Assembly: GCA_033064195.1 (NCBI GenBank)
Contig: JARBJD010000061.1
Span: forward strand, 62,001 to 126,000
Source of the DNA: Blattamonas nauphoetae
Lineage: Eukaryota > Preaxostyla > Oxymonadida
Length of the DNA stretch: 64,000 nt
Reading direction: 5' to 3'
Shown: positions 9,164 through 20,000 of the stretch, piece by piece
Position numbering within the stretch: position 1 is the stretch's first letter
Layout: each line of letters opens with the position of its first letter
Made by a program: the position numbers and the translations under genes
Notes under the pieces: model-generated
The model's database searches: none
Told to the model about the DNA's origin: nothing
What the model saw: only the letters and a program-made list of their open reading frames with translations

Positions 9164-11242
9164 ATGATGAAACACAGACTGAAGACACAGTTGGAACGAT
9201 GGCGAGCAATCGGTGGCGACAAGAGAGTTACAAAAGGAATGTTTGGGGAGTGGAAGACGCCGAACAGCGAGACGAGGCTCATCGGGACAGCTTCACCTCA
9301 TCCATTCTCAGCGTCATCCCGTCTAGAACATCTGTTCAGCCAAGAATTGAAGAAGGAGATGCAGACAGCCGTTGTCAGGGAAGCCACCACCGGAGAAGTT
9401 CTGTGGTGGAACAAGACGTTTATGATACCGAAGAAGGACGGAACGTACCGCAAAATTCTCGATTGTTCGCAACTAAACGAGGAAATCAAAGATCGGAGTT
9501 TTCGCTTCGAGGACTTCTCAACGCTGAGACAGATGATACAAGCAAACGACTTTGCCACTGTGATCGACATCAAACAAGCCTTTCATCACGTGGATGTTCA
9601 GCCGGAATTTCAACGCTTCCTGGGTTTCAGATTTCAGAACAGAGATTATCTCTATCAGACGATGCCTTTTGGAGTCAAGCATGCCCCGCGCGTGTTCACC
9701 AAAATCCTCCGTCCAGCAATAGTCCACATCCGTCAACAGTGGAACCTGCGAGTTTTGGCATACATGGACGACATCATCCTTCTCCACCAGAACCCCACAC
9801 ACCTCAGTGCTGTCACGTTGGAAGTGTTGCAGTTCTTGAAAGACTTGGGTTGGTTGGTGGCAGAGGACAAGTTGATTCTGAAACCAACCCAACAGCTAGA
9901 CTACCTGGGATGGAGTCTCGACTTGAAGGAGAGCACCTTCAGAACACCACCAGCAAAACAATCAGCGTATATCAAAGCTACTTCAAAGACTGTGTCCCTC
10001 GCACTCGGACGGAAGAAGGTGACAAACCGATCGCTCGCCAAACTAATCGGGAAACTGAATTCACTTCACCCACAACACAATCAGTCCTCTCTGTATCTGG
10101 GGGCATTACATCGAACACTTCAGAGAGGACTAAGACTGACGGGATGGAACGGATCCTGTCGTCTGAACCCGTCAGTCTTGGGAGATCTTTCATTCTGGAC
10201 CACAGCACTCAAGCGGAACAGACCACAGCTAATAGTACCACCATCACATCAAGCCTGCCTGACAACAGATGCCTCAGAGAAGGGGTGGGGGGCAGTGCTC
10301 GAGTGGAAGAATCACTCGGTTCCGATGTTCGGTCAATGGTCAACCAAGACACTCCCACACTCAATCAACGTAAAGGAGACAATGGCGGTGGAGCGAGCGG
10401 TCAAGATGTCAAGACACATTCTGAAGAGAGAGAACATATCCAATCTGAAAGTGCGAACAGACAATACAACAACAAAGTTCAACTTGCAGAAGTGGAAGGC
10501 AGGAAGGAACCTCCTCTCGCCGACAACAGCAGTTTGGTCGCGTTGCGCGAAGACAGGAATATCGATAGTGGAGGTGGAACACGTAAAAGGAGTGAACAAC
10601 GTCGTGGCAGACTCTCTCAGTCGCCTCCACCCGTTGGGAGAGTACCAGATCCTCCCAGCGATCTTCCATCAGCTAGTCTCCGAGCTGGAATGGAGACCAG
10701 AAGTGGACGCATTTGCGTCCCGAGAGACCCGCCTTCTCGAAGTGTACTGGTCGCTCAACAGCGAGCCAGAAGCGACAGCGACAGACGCACTGGTTCAGGA
10801 CTGGGAGGGAAAGAAACTGTGGATCCACCCTCCCATCCGACTCATCGGCAAGGTCCTCCGGAAGCTGCAACACTCATCATGCCAAGCGGTGCTCGTTGTT
10901 CCCAGTTGGGAAGGCCAGTCCTGGACACACCTGTTCCACCAGCTGTGCCCGACTCGCCGAACGCTCGGATCGTACGAGACGATAATGAGGATGACAGGTC
11001 AGAACTCGACTCCAGAAGACTCAGAGGAAGGAAGACAAAGACTCCCACCAGGACTGGTGGGAGTCGGTTTCCATCAGATCAGAACGAAGCCGGAGAACAC
11101 TTCTTTGTCAACTCAGAGTTGTAGCCAAGATAGACGAGAAGGCAGCAGACAGATTCCTTCCACAATCCCGCGACGCTCGAAGGAAGTGGAGGAGAGCGTT
11201 CACGTTGTTAGACGAGTTTGCGGACGAACGGGGAATCTCTGA
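9164..11242 (+). CDS. Reverse transcriptase / RNase H of element B
   Basis: A 692-residue open frame. The reverse transcriptase has TVIDIKQAFHHVD, MPFGVKHAPRVF and the AYMDDII active-site box near residues 195-205. RNase H follows with TTDASEKGWG, NVKETMAVE, RTDNTTT and ADSLSRLHP. The DIRS-type connector after RNase H (EVDAFASRE, WIHPPIRLIGKVL, VPSWEGQSW) is clear. A second phase is open over nearly the whole region (8848-11124). That is also true of element A and fits the long frame overlaps reported for DIRS-1. The end of the frame runs into the start of the recombinase region. Confidence 0.88.
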   Translation: MMKHRLKTQLERWRAIGGDKRVTKGMFGEWKTPNSETRLIGTASPHPFSASSRLEHLFSQELKKEMQTAVVREATTGEVLWWNKTFMIPKKDGTYRKILDCSQLNEEIKDRSFRFEDFSTLRQMIQANDFATVIDIKQAFHHVDVQPEFQRFLGFRFQNRDYLYQTMPFGVKHAPRVFTKILRPAIVHIRQQWNLRVLAYMDDIILLHQNPTHLSAVTLEVLQFLKDLGWLVAEDKLILKPTQQLDYLGWSLDLKESTFRTPPAKQSAYIKATSKTVSLALGRKKVTNRSLAKLIGKLNSLHPQHNQSSLYLGALHRTLQRGLRLTGWNGSCRLNPSVLGDLSFWTTALKRNRPQLIVPPSHQACLTTDASEKGWGAVLEWKNHSVPMFGQWSTKTLPHSINVKETMAVERAVKMSRHILKRENISNLKVRTDNTTTKFNLQKWKAGRNLLSPTTAVWSRCAKTGISIVEVEHVKGVNNVVADSLSRLHPLGEYQILPAIFHQLVSELEWRPEVDAFASRETRLLEVYWSLNSEPEATATDALVQDWEGKKLWIHPPIRLIGKVLRKLQHSSCQAVLVVPSWEGQSWTHLFHQLCPTRRTLGSYETIMRMTGQNSTPEDSEEGRQRLPPGLVGVGFHQIRTKPENTSLSTQSCSQDRREGSRQIPSTIPRRSKEVEESVHVVRRVCGRTGNL

Positions 11243-12214
11243 CGAGGAGTTCGTTCACGGCGAAGGAGTCGAAGCTCACATGTTAAACTTCACGAACTGG
11301 TTGTTCGATCAGTTCGGAGAGAAGAAGTCCACAATGGACATCGCTACAACTGTTCGCTCCACTTTGTGTCTCCTCAACCCAAAGACTATTCGCGAAGACT
11401 CTCCCACATGGAAGAAATGTCAGAAGGAAATCAACAAGAGGACCACAGCTCCACCAAAAGGAAATATGACATCATGTGGGACGTCGAATTACTGTTCAAA
11501 TGGGCTGGTGAGAGCAGATGGCAATCTGAGGTGGATTTTGTTCAACAGCAGAGGAGAACTCTTGCCTTGGTCATGGCATTCACTTGCTTACGACAGGCTG
11601 AGCTGCAGAGACTCACGTGGGGAGCAGTGACGTGGAAGCTGGATGTGGAGCCACCAAGAGCTGAACTCCTCGTCTCAGTGAAACAAAATATCCAGATGAA
11701 AGTCCACCGAACCGTGACATCCATTCGTCAGACATCGATCTCGCCGTTCCATGCACTCCAAGAGCATCAACAACGGGTCCTCTCCATTTTCAATTCAAAA
11801 GCGAACTGCCAGCATGACTCACTCCCGCCAACAATGCCAGTCTGGGTTGAGGCAGCGACTCTTCAAGGGCTTTCCATTCAGCGAATTCGAGAAGAGACAA
11901 AATCAATCCTGCAAGAGTTGGGACTCCCAGCGATCTATGGAGGCTATACTATCAAACACGCAATGATTTCATATCTCAGATCCGTTCAGGAGATGGACTG
12001 GGCCGACATCAACGCTTTGGTTGGGTGGAATATCAACTCAACCGCCGCACAGACGTGGTACAACATCCGAGTCGCGGACAGAGCGAACATACAGACTCGG
12101 ATAGCTGACCAACTGAAGCTGCCGAACCCGGACGACACGGTAGGCCCTGGCAAGCAAGACAAGCAATTCCCGACTTGTGATCCTCATGCTGAGGCGAGAG
12201 CCCTGTGTGGATAA
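11205..12214 (+). CDS. Tyrosine recombinase region of element B
   Basis: The N-terminal part is helical, as in a core-binding domain. Then comes the first arginine segment (CLRQAELQRLTW near 11583), a KHAMISYLR box near 11955, and a GWNINSTAAQTWY segment ending in the probable catalytic tyrosine near 12055. The region uses more than one frame at its start and overlaps the RT frame. Its 3' end runs into the internal complementary region. By family knowledge it would integrate the circular copy at a three-base core. Confidence 0.75.
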
Positions 12215-12267
12215 CAGGCTCATCGCTTCAGCTGGAGCCTGTATTACCACACAGTGCTCTCGCTCAG
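12184..12267. repeat. Internal complementary region of element B
   Basis: About 12184-12229 is the reverse complement of the left outer end (8040-8085). About 12230-12267 is the reverse complement of the right outer end (about 12700-12736). The junction between the two halves holds TGT, the complement of the ACA core found at both element ends. Confidence 0.9.
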
Positions 12268-12676
12268 AGTAGCCATCAGCTTCTCTGGCGTCGGGTCGAC
12301 TCCACCCAAAAACCAGCTCATCGTCGACTGTCTTCTTGTCTTCTCACATCCCATCTTTCTCTTTTCTTTAAACAACCAACCAGTTTCAGTCTTCATTTCT
12401 TCTGATTCCTTGAACCGTTCGATTTCTCTTTAATTCTCGCTCTAGCCAGGCAATGCCTCCTCCAGTCTGGTATCCTCGGATCCACTGGAGCTGCCTTGAA
12501 TTTCCTCCGCGAGAGCACTCAGTGTTGTCTCCTTCAAGAGAGAACATCCTTGGAGCAGAGAACATCAGTGCTAAGCCTAGGAGTCAACGCACTGATCTGA
12601 TGAGACCATCTCCTGAACGAGGGAGACTCTCATAACATAATTTGATTCATTCGATTGCTTCTTTCTCGGTGTCAAT
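12268..12676. other. Noncoding 3' stretch of element B
   Basis: About 410 bases between the complementary region and the 3' inverted repeat. It is pyrimidine-rich in its first half, and I see no coding signal or repeat. Element A has a matching but shorter stretch (about 1665-1918). Confidence 0.6.
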
Positions 12677-12736
12677 CCACCGACCCTTAACACGTCAACA
12701 CTCTCATGCTGAGCGAGAGCACTGTGTGGTAATACA
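12677..12736. repeat. Terminal inverted repeat of element B (3' side)
   Basis: Reverse complement of about 8067-8125, with a handful of differences clustered in the outermost bases. It ends in the ACA core at 12734-12736, immediately before host coding sequence. Confidence 0.88.
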
Positions 12737-15427
12737 CTTCCGATTTCGAGCTCTGATGCATCGAGTGTCGAGTTTGGAGATGTGTTGTCTGTTCTTTCTC
12801 TGAAAAGTGAGTCTTCTTCTGCGATTCTGGACATTTCGACATTCTCGATTCCTCATCCGCCTCGTGTTGACAATGCGTCGTTCTCGTTCTGCTCTGACCT
12901 GAACACGACATTCTCTATGACACTTCAAGGAGTTGATCTTCCCTCGAACGATCGATTCTTGGTTGTGCTGGACTCGAACCATTCATTCGAAATGGAGTTC
13001 TCGAAAGGTGTTTCTGGGACGAGTTGTGAAATGGCTCTTGGATGGACTGATTCTCTTCAATACGACACCGAATATCGAATCGTGTCGATCCGAAATGAAG
13101 AAACTGGGAAAACTGTGTTTGTTGGTTCATCTCTGTTGTTCACGACTGGAAAACGGCCGAAGAAGATTGTTGTGTTCTTCGACTCGTCTTCATTGGATTG
13201 CTCGCGATTGTGTGGAAGTGAAGACAGTCCGTGCAGTTCGATGGACTGTGCTTGGAAGATTGGATCGAATGTTGGAGCGTCGGACATTTCGTTGCGACTG
13301 ATTCTGAACGCGACGCTGTCGTCGCCGATTGTGTGTCTGCTCAATGGGATTGTTGTTGTTGAGAAGGGAACATCAACCGAACCGACACTGACGATCCCGT
13401 CATCAGCATCGATGGGAGAGAACGGAATGATTTCGATTTCGTCTGGATTGTTTGAGTTTCGTGATGTTGATGTTGTGATTGAATCGATTGATCGGTCATT
13501 CGTTCTTCTGTCAGGGATTGACTCGACGATCGTTCTTCGAGATGGATCGATTGTTGGAGTGAAGACACGGAATGAATCGAACTCTGATGAAGTGTGTTGT
13601 GAATGGGAAACTGGAATTGTTCAGCTTTCGAACTGCACGACGAACATCACCGAAACGATTCTGTCACAACTTTCGCAGGGAGCGGTGAACATGCGTGGTG
13701 GAAACATGACGATCTTCTCGTCATCGTTCAGCAGCAATTCACCAGGCATCTCGTCGTTCCCATCATTTCGCCAGAATGTTCACTGCTCAGAAAAGGGAGA
13801 GATAAAGATTGGGAGTCTTCATGGCGGAGACGGGACGGTGGACCATCCTTCAGCATGGATCTCAGCGACTGATTGTGAAGTCGGAGGAGCAGACGCGAAA
13901 CAAGAATCACTTCATTTCATCCCAACACTCTCTTCGACATCCACATCCTCGTTCAACAAGAAAGACAAGACATTCACACTCTCGATGGCAGGAACGACGC
14001 TGATTCCGTGTGATCTGATTCTGGAAGTGTTCGAAGTGGACAAGCAGAAGAAAGAAGGAAAAGCGGAACGAATGAAACTTGATCTGGACACGACAACTTC
14101 CTTCACCGAAACATCGATCTCTCTGACGCTCTCCCAATCATCTCTGTCGTTGTTGGATTCATCGCTGGAATGGCGAGGTCGTCTGATTTTTGGTGAGAAT
14201 GAACGAAGCAGTGACTCATTCCTGATTCAAACGAACTCCAAGGAGCGACTCGCACACTCTGTGAAAGAGAACATGAAATTGTGGCTTCCTGTTGTTGTGG
14301 GAGTTGTGTGCCTGTTGGTTGTTGTGATCATCGTTCTTGTTTGCTGTCGTCGTCGAATGAACAAACCGACGAAAGAATCACTTGCATCCCAAAAAGAACT
14401 GGATGTCATTGATGAACAGAAAATTGAAATTAAAGAAAATGATTATATTCCGAGCACGGACGAGCTGATCAATCGCCAAAAGCAAACATACTCTGGTCTG
14501 AAGGAGTTTGATAGACAAGCGGACTCGATCCGAGCAGGTCACCAAAATGTGACGATCCCTTTGAAGTCTGGAGTTGAGATGATTCCAGTGATTCGAGTGA
14601 ATAGAGAGAACGAGAAAGTGGAGGAAGGGTTGGGGAACAAGATGGACACGCTGTTTGATCGACTTCACAATCCATTGCACAAGCCCCTTCGAAACCGTCG
14701 AAGAGTGGCTTGGGAGATTGGAAACGGATTGATGAAGATTGCGTCAGAAAACGTGAACGCGCCGATTCTTCGATTTGTGTCGCCTCATCAGATTCTGTTT
14801 GACAAAGACGATGGGATTCTGTTCAAAGAGAAGTCTCCAACAGATGTGACGACTCTCGGATCGATGCCCACCACTCATCCTCCATCTTCTGCCCCACATC
14901 CGCCAAAGGATGGGTCAGCGAAAGACGAGCATGTGTTGATGAACGAGATGGACGCCGAACTGATGACTTTGGAAGGCGCTCGTCAGTCGGAAACGAACCA
15001 CGCGGAGCGATCGTTGATTCTGTCGGAAGAGACTCAGCCGAGCATTCATGTGTCGTCGTTTGATGGGATTCGATGGATGGCGCCTGAGTTGGTGAATCGG
15101 GATGGGACACTGAAGGTGGATGGAGTTGATTTGACGAAAGCTGCAGTTTTTAGTCTTGGCCTTGTTTTGTTCTCGATTGAGACAGGACAGGTTCCCTTTG
15201 GGGAGATTGATGCGCTCAGCGCGCATCGGCAACTTTCGTCTGGTCTTCTACCTCTGATGGAGCTGGTGTCGTCGGAAGCGATGGACGAGATGATCACTCG
15301 ATGTGTGAGTCCCGTTGCGAAGAATCGTCCCTCGCTGAGTGAAGTTGTGTCGTTTCTTGCTCAGGAAGCGTCGAAGAACCCGAGTCTGACTCAGATTGGG
15401 AATGGTTTTGCAGCAGATCAGTTTTGA
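12737..15427 (+). CDS. Receptor-like pseudokinase gene 1, part 3 of 3 (membrane anchor and pseudokinase tail)
   Basis: The C-terminal part of receptor gene 1. The host frame continues straight from element B's ACA, so no new start is needed; the first ATG at 12782 is internal. It holds a last beta-sandwich module (PPRVDN), a CG-x5-C cassette near 13210, beta-helix strands, one transmembrane helix (about 14281-14345) and a basic stop (CCRRRMNK). The cytosolic tail aligns with a kinase C-lobe: a DTLFDRLH hinge-like helix, SPHQILFD where HRDLKPxN would be (catalytic Asp lost), RWMAPELV for the APE box, FSLGLVLFSIETGQVPFGE, and a final NRPS. There is no glycine loop or beta-3 lysine. It ends in TGA and is therefore probably a signalling scaffold, not an enzyme. 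The two insertions should disable the gene unless an uninterrupted allele exists. Confidence 0.85.
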   Translation, partial: LPISSSDASSVEFGDVLSVLSLKSESSSAILDISTFSIPHPPRVDNASFSFCSDLNTTFSMTLQGVDLPSNDRFLVVLDSNHSFEMEFSKGVSGTSCEMALGWTDSLQYDTEYRIVSIRNEETGKTVFVGSSLLFTTGKRPKKIVVFFDSSSLDCSRLCGSEDSPCSSMDCAWKIGSNVGASDISLRLILNATLSSPIVCLLNGIVVVEKGTSTEPTLTIPSSASMGENGMISISSGLFEFRDVDVVIESIDRSFVLLSGIDSTIVLRDGSIVGVKTRNESNSDEVCCEWETGIVQLSNCTTNITETILSQLSQGAVNMRGGNMTIFSSSFSSNSPGISSFPSFRQNVHCSEKGEIKIGSLHGGDGTVDHPSAWISATDCEVGGADAKQESLHFIPTLSSTSTSSFNKKDKTFTLSMAGTTLIPCDLILEVFEVDKQKKEGKAERMKLDLDTTTSFTETSISLTLSQSSLSLLDSSLEWRGRLIFGENERSSDSFLIQTNSKERLAHSVKENMKLWLPVVVGVVCLLVVVIIVLVCCRRRMNKPTKESLASQKELDVIDEQKIEIKENDYIPSTDELINRQKQTYSGLKEFDRQADSIRAGHQNVTIPLKSGVEMIPVIRVNRENEKVEEGLGNKMDTLFDRLHNPLHKPLRNRRRVAWEIGNGLMKIASENVNAPILRFVSPHQILFDKDDGILFKEKSPTDVTTLGSMPTTHPPSSAPHPPKDGSAKDEHVLMNEMDAELMTLEGARQSETNHAERSLILSEETQPSIHVSSFDGIRWMAPELVNRDGTLKVDGVDLTKAAVFSLGLVLFSIETGQVPFGEIDALSAHRQLSSGLLPLMELVSSEAMDEMITRCVSPVAKNRPSLSEVVSFLAQEASKNPSLTQIGNGFAADQF

Positions 15428-17094
15428 TCCGTTCACTTCATCTTCTCATTTCATGAATCATCCTTTCTGACCCACTTCCTCTTCTTTTCCCCACTTTCAC
15501 TCAGCTCTTCATGTCACTCACTCTCATGTCAACCCCTACACTCTCACACCCTCACAAACACTCACACTCTTTCAGATGGATTAGTCTGAAGAAGATCTCT
15601 TTCGGATCGTCGGCAACAGAACTGTCCTGTTGCATTGAGCATCATCCCACAGAAATACTTTTTGCTGAGCTGCTTCACTGTGAGCCTCGGCAGATGGTCG
15701 CTCTTGATTGAGAATCATCCTTATTGAGTCTCGTCTATTCACATCACCTTTCCCGATCCGAATTAGTCGTGATCTTCGTCACACCACCCCTCTCTGACAA
15801 ATGAGTATACTTCCGAGTTTGTCACTCGAAACAACATTTCAACTCATTACTCATCAGAATCGGCTGACGACCTTTTCAGAGTTCGTCACTCAAGTCTTCC
15901 ATCCACTCGTTCTTCCTTCTTTCCATCGCAGTAGTATTGTTTTCGTGCAAGTTTTGTCATCATTCTATTCAGTTTTAATGCTTTGTAATCATTCTCTTGT
16001 GTCATCACCAACAATTTTCATCTCTCCCTCATGCGATCCCCACTCCACACTGACACTGGAGTCAACACTGCAACACTGGAAGATACTCCAGCTTGTTGTT
16101 TCTCCTCTTTCTCTCTCTCAACCATTCAACGAATCTCGCATTTCGATGAAAGATTTCGCACATCACATCATCTCACTCACATCTAACTTTCGCACCCCAT
16201 GCACTTCCCACGTCTTTTCACATTTCTCTCTCGGACATCCACATCACTGAGTTTCGATTCTAACAAGTAACACACTTTAATTAATGGTGTTTACCTGACA
16301 AAATATGTTAAACCGCCGTGATTCATCACCAACACTCGATTTTTGACGTCAAATTCTCACTCAGAAAGTGGGAATAAAGTGAGTTGTGTCGTTGTTCTGC
16401 CCTGTTCCAAAAATCTTCATTCATGTAGTCCTTCGTCGATAAATTTTTCCCTTCAGACTGTCTTCAGATGGATAATGCTTCGCCGAGATTCGGTTCTTTT
16501 GGACAAGTGGTGGACGAGTGGAAGGAAGTGACAACAGAACAAAAAACGACGTGAGAGATGACATGATAATCGAACTGGAAAAAAGAATATGTCTCCAACA
16601 GAACCTGGTGGAGAAGTGGAGTTTGAAACGACGTGACCACAGAACAAGAAAAGACGCAAGAGAAGGATAAAGTGTGCCAAGAACGATGGTCGTTCAACGA
16701 GCAGTCGCTCGCTGACTTCTGACTGATCGGAAGAACTGAAGAAAGTGAGGCGCGGTTGATGTCAGGCAGAGTGAGGAGCTACTGTTCTCTGGATGTTCCT
16801 TTCGTTCCGAGAGAGATGTGCAACCACAATCCAGACGGATTCGCAGTGGTTCGAAAGAAGATAATCTGAGATAGTGTCTCAGAATGAAGTGGCTGTGGTG
16901 AACGAGTGAACGGAGATGGAGATTGAATGCAACGTTTGGATATGTGAACGGAAGAGAAAGAGAAAAGGTAGTTGATGAGAGTTCGAATGAAGACTTCGTG
17001 ACGTGGAGATATGAAGTGAGGTGAGGTTATCATCGAGATCTGTCAGCCAAAGACAGTTGTGGACGCGAACGCCTGTTGCTGGATGGGAGGGGGA
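15428..17094. other. Intergenic stretch between convergent receptor genes 1 and 2
   Basis: About 1.67 kb between two convergent gene ends. The first 800 bases are C/T-rich on the plus strand; the rest is mixed. A weak imperfect direct repeat is visible around 16510-16660 (two copies of a GACGTGA..ACAGAACAA-like block). No gene, tRNA or conserved motif is seen. Confidence 0.55.
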
Positions 17095-20000
17095 TCAGGT
17101 TGTGGCGAAGTGGAGAAGTTTTTTTGGGAGATCGGAGAGCGAGGGGCGATCGTTTGGGTCAAAAGAGAGACATTCTCCAACAATCGACGCCAGTGATGTG
17201 TCTTCCCAATTCTCAATCAGTGGCACTTGTCCCCCTTTCACTTGTCGACTCGCATTCACTGCATCCAGCTCCCCAAACGGCACAAGACCAGTCTCCAATT
17301 CCCACAACACCAGGCCAAGCCTAAAAATAGATGCCTTCAGAGGATCAAAGTGAACTGCTTGTGGTTCTTTCTCGACTTTGTTGATGTCTCTGTCCTCATC
17401 ATCAATCTGTTCAGGCGCACTCCAACGACGATCCTCTTCTCTCATCTTCTTCCGATTCGCAATTTGGTGCTCGGTCAGATCTGTTTCATTCAAGTTCTGA
17501 TCCAGCTTGAGGCAGACTGAGCCAGAAAAGTCAATGAGGATCCAGTGCGATGAGAGCTGAGTGAGGACGTCGCTGAAAGGATTGTGTTGAACGAGTCGAT
17601 TCAGCCCAGCCACCAACTGTCTTCGGATCTCCATCTTCGGTAGATCACTTCTCTTCTCAACGTGCAGTGCAGAGTACAGTGTTCTGTTCGCAGGAACACG
17701 AACCACAGCTGGCTCGCCCTCACATTTCAACACTTCCACATGTTCGACGGATGGCTGTCCAAAAGATGAGAGCGGTGGTTGGTCCTGATCGACACCATTG
17801 CTGACTGTGTTGAAGGAGTTCGGTAGGAGGGTCATGTTGGACGTGTCCAAGATTGGTTTGAGGGTTGAATTGTGATCCAGTTCCTCATCTTTCATTTCGG
17901 TTTGACATTCGTCCAGCTCGCTCATCGCGTTTGGCTTCTCTTCTTTCTTCTTCTTTTGTCGACGGTGACAAACCAGAACAAGCACGACAATCAGAATGAA
18001 GAGGAGGAGAACGACGGAGCACACAATCGGAACAACAACCGACACAACTCGACCAGCCTGTGACATGTTCCCTTTCAATCCTGTCAGCGAGAACGAGTCT
18101 GTTTTTCCACTCTCTCCGAAACGCACTCGGCAGTGCAGATCGTGTTTCTTGTTCAGCAAAGCGAGAGAGGATTGATGAAGAGACAGTTCGATTGTGTCTT
18201 CCTTCCACGATGTCACTTCGGAAGGATCCAACTCCATCAAAATGTGTTCGCCTTCCGAGAATTCTGTTTTGGAGAGTGCGATCCGTTCAAACACTTCGAG
18301 AGACAGACCACACGGGATGAATGTCTCCCCTTTCAAAACAATCTCATACATTTCCGAGTTCTTGTTGAATGATGATGTTGACTCTGTCGACGAGAGTGTT
18401 GGGATGAAGAAGGGAGTTGAAAGGACCTTGTCTTCCTTCTTGACAGAGCAGTTGTGCGTCGAGATCCAATGATGAGGCGACGAATGGCCATCTCCTCCTC
18501 CAACTGCTTCAATCGACACTTTCCCATCTGAACACAACACATTCCGGCGAAGCGAAGGGAAGTCAGCGATTGAAGGAGAGTTGTCGATGAATGTGCAAGA
18601 CGTCAGAGTCAGCTCCCCTCCAACCATCGACACAGCTCCTTGTGGAATATGCTTCATTTCGACCGAATGAAATGCTGACGAACAATTGGTGAGAGTGATG
18701 GAAGAGTCCATCCATGAACAAATGTCTGATACTTTCTCGTTTTGTTCAGATGTGGATTTCGTCGATCCTGAGAATTGGCAGAGGTTCAGTTGGAACGATT
18801 TCACATCTGTTCCTTCAATCAGAACTCCAGATGAGAAGTCGGCTGTCGAAACGGTGATGAGAGAGCACGAGTCGAGTGAGGAGAAGAGGAAGGGAGTTGA
18901 CGAGAAGGAGATGTGTGAGAGGGTGATGTCTTTCAGACGAGCTGATGTTCCCGAAGCCACAACAAGATGACCGGAAATTGATGAGACACCAACAATCGAC
19001 AGTCCAGACACATTCACACTTCCCATCGACATCCATACAATCGACGAGTTCAATCCAATCCCACTCTCCACTCGAAGTGTGTCCACACTCACTTTCCCTC
19101 CCACAATCTCAACCAAATTGGTGTTCTCCTTCATCTCGGATTTGATCACACAATCTGTCATTTCTGTCATTCCTCCAGTCACACGAACAAGTTTCGCATC
19201 ACTCCCTCCAGGTGATATTACCACAATCCTGTTCAGTTTCGCTGAACCAGAAGGAGGGACGACGACGACTGCTTCCGAAGTGTGGAAGGGAGGAAGAAGA
19301 ACGGTCAAAGCCTCGATGAGGAGTGAGTGGTGTGGGGCTGTCGTCAGAGATCCAGCTGATGAAACATGTAGAATCGCTCCTTCTTCTCCCTTCGTCATCG
19401 AAACACTGGTTGTCAGCGTCACTGTCAGCGACAGATCCGAATCTCCCAAAATCATGATTTCGGAGAGTGGACGGTCAGTGGTTCGCGAAATCGCTCGCTC
19501 AACTGAGCTGCACCACACACCACAATATCCACATCTGTCCATGTCATACCCTCCCCGCTCAACTCGAACTGGGCCATCCTGTCGAAGAAGATAGAACAGC
19601 AGCGACGCAGAAAAATAGGTTCGTTCATCCATGCTCCAAAGATGGTTCAGATTCGAGTCCTTCGAATAAGATCCTTCGAATCTCTCGTCGTCCCCACATA
19701 TGAAGCTCGGGATGTTTCGACTAACAATCTCAACAAATCGAGCTGTTGCCAGTTTATCGTCTGTTCCTTTAAATCTCAGATTAGTCAGAGAGAACGAAGG
19801 GAAGGGGGAGGATGATATGATCGACGAGAAATTGAGCAGAACAGCTGGTGATTCGGATGAACAAGGCATCGAGGAGAAGTTCACAGAATCCATTGTCAAT
19901 TCCATTCCACTTTTCATCTCTGTCGACAGAATCGATCCTTTCCCAGACAACCGATCAATCGAACGCAACTCGCACGAGATCAGCGACAGCGAGCCAGAGA

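Larger units (their letters stand above)
8037..12736 (+). mobile_element. DIRS-like tyrosine-recombinase retroelement B, plus orientation
   Basis: About 4.7 kb, flanked on both sides by the trinucleotide ACA (8037-8039 and 12734-12736). The same ACA sits at the end-to-end junction implied by the internal complementary region at 12184-12267. This is the expected three-base core for tyrosine-recombinase integration without a longer target duplication. The order is inverted repeat, gag-like, RT/RNase H, tyrosine recombinase, complementary region, noncoding 3' stretch, inverted repeat. Its ends are unrelated to those of element A, so it is a different lineage. It looks nearly whole: gag-like and RT are open, and the recombinase uses more than one frame (about zero to two breaks). 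It is likely young. Confidence 0.9.

Noticed and set aside
8848-11124. Long open frame in a second phase over the RT of element B, taken as a separate gene
   Set aside because: Its translation is low in complexity and has no domain, while the other phase has full RT and RNase H motifs. Kept only as an overlap observation.
1600-12736. LTR retrotransposons of the Ty1 or Ty3 type
   Set aside because: The ends are inverted, an internal complementary region is present, and the integrase is a tyrosine recombinase.
16500-16660. Imperfect direct repeat in the intergenic stretch
   Set aside because: The copies match only in short blocks, so I cannot call an element.
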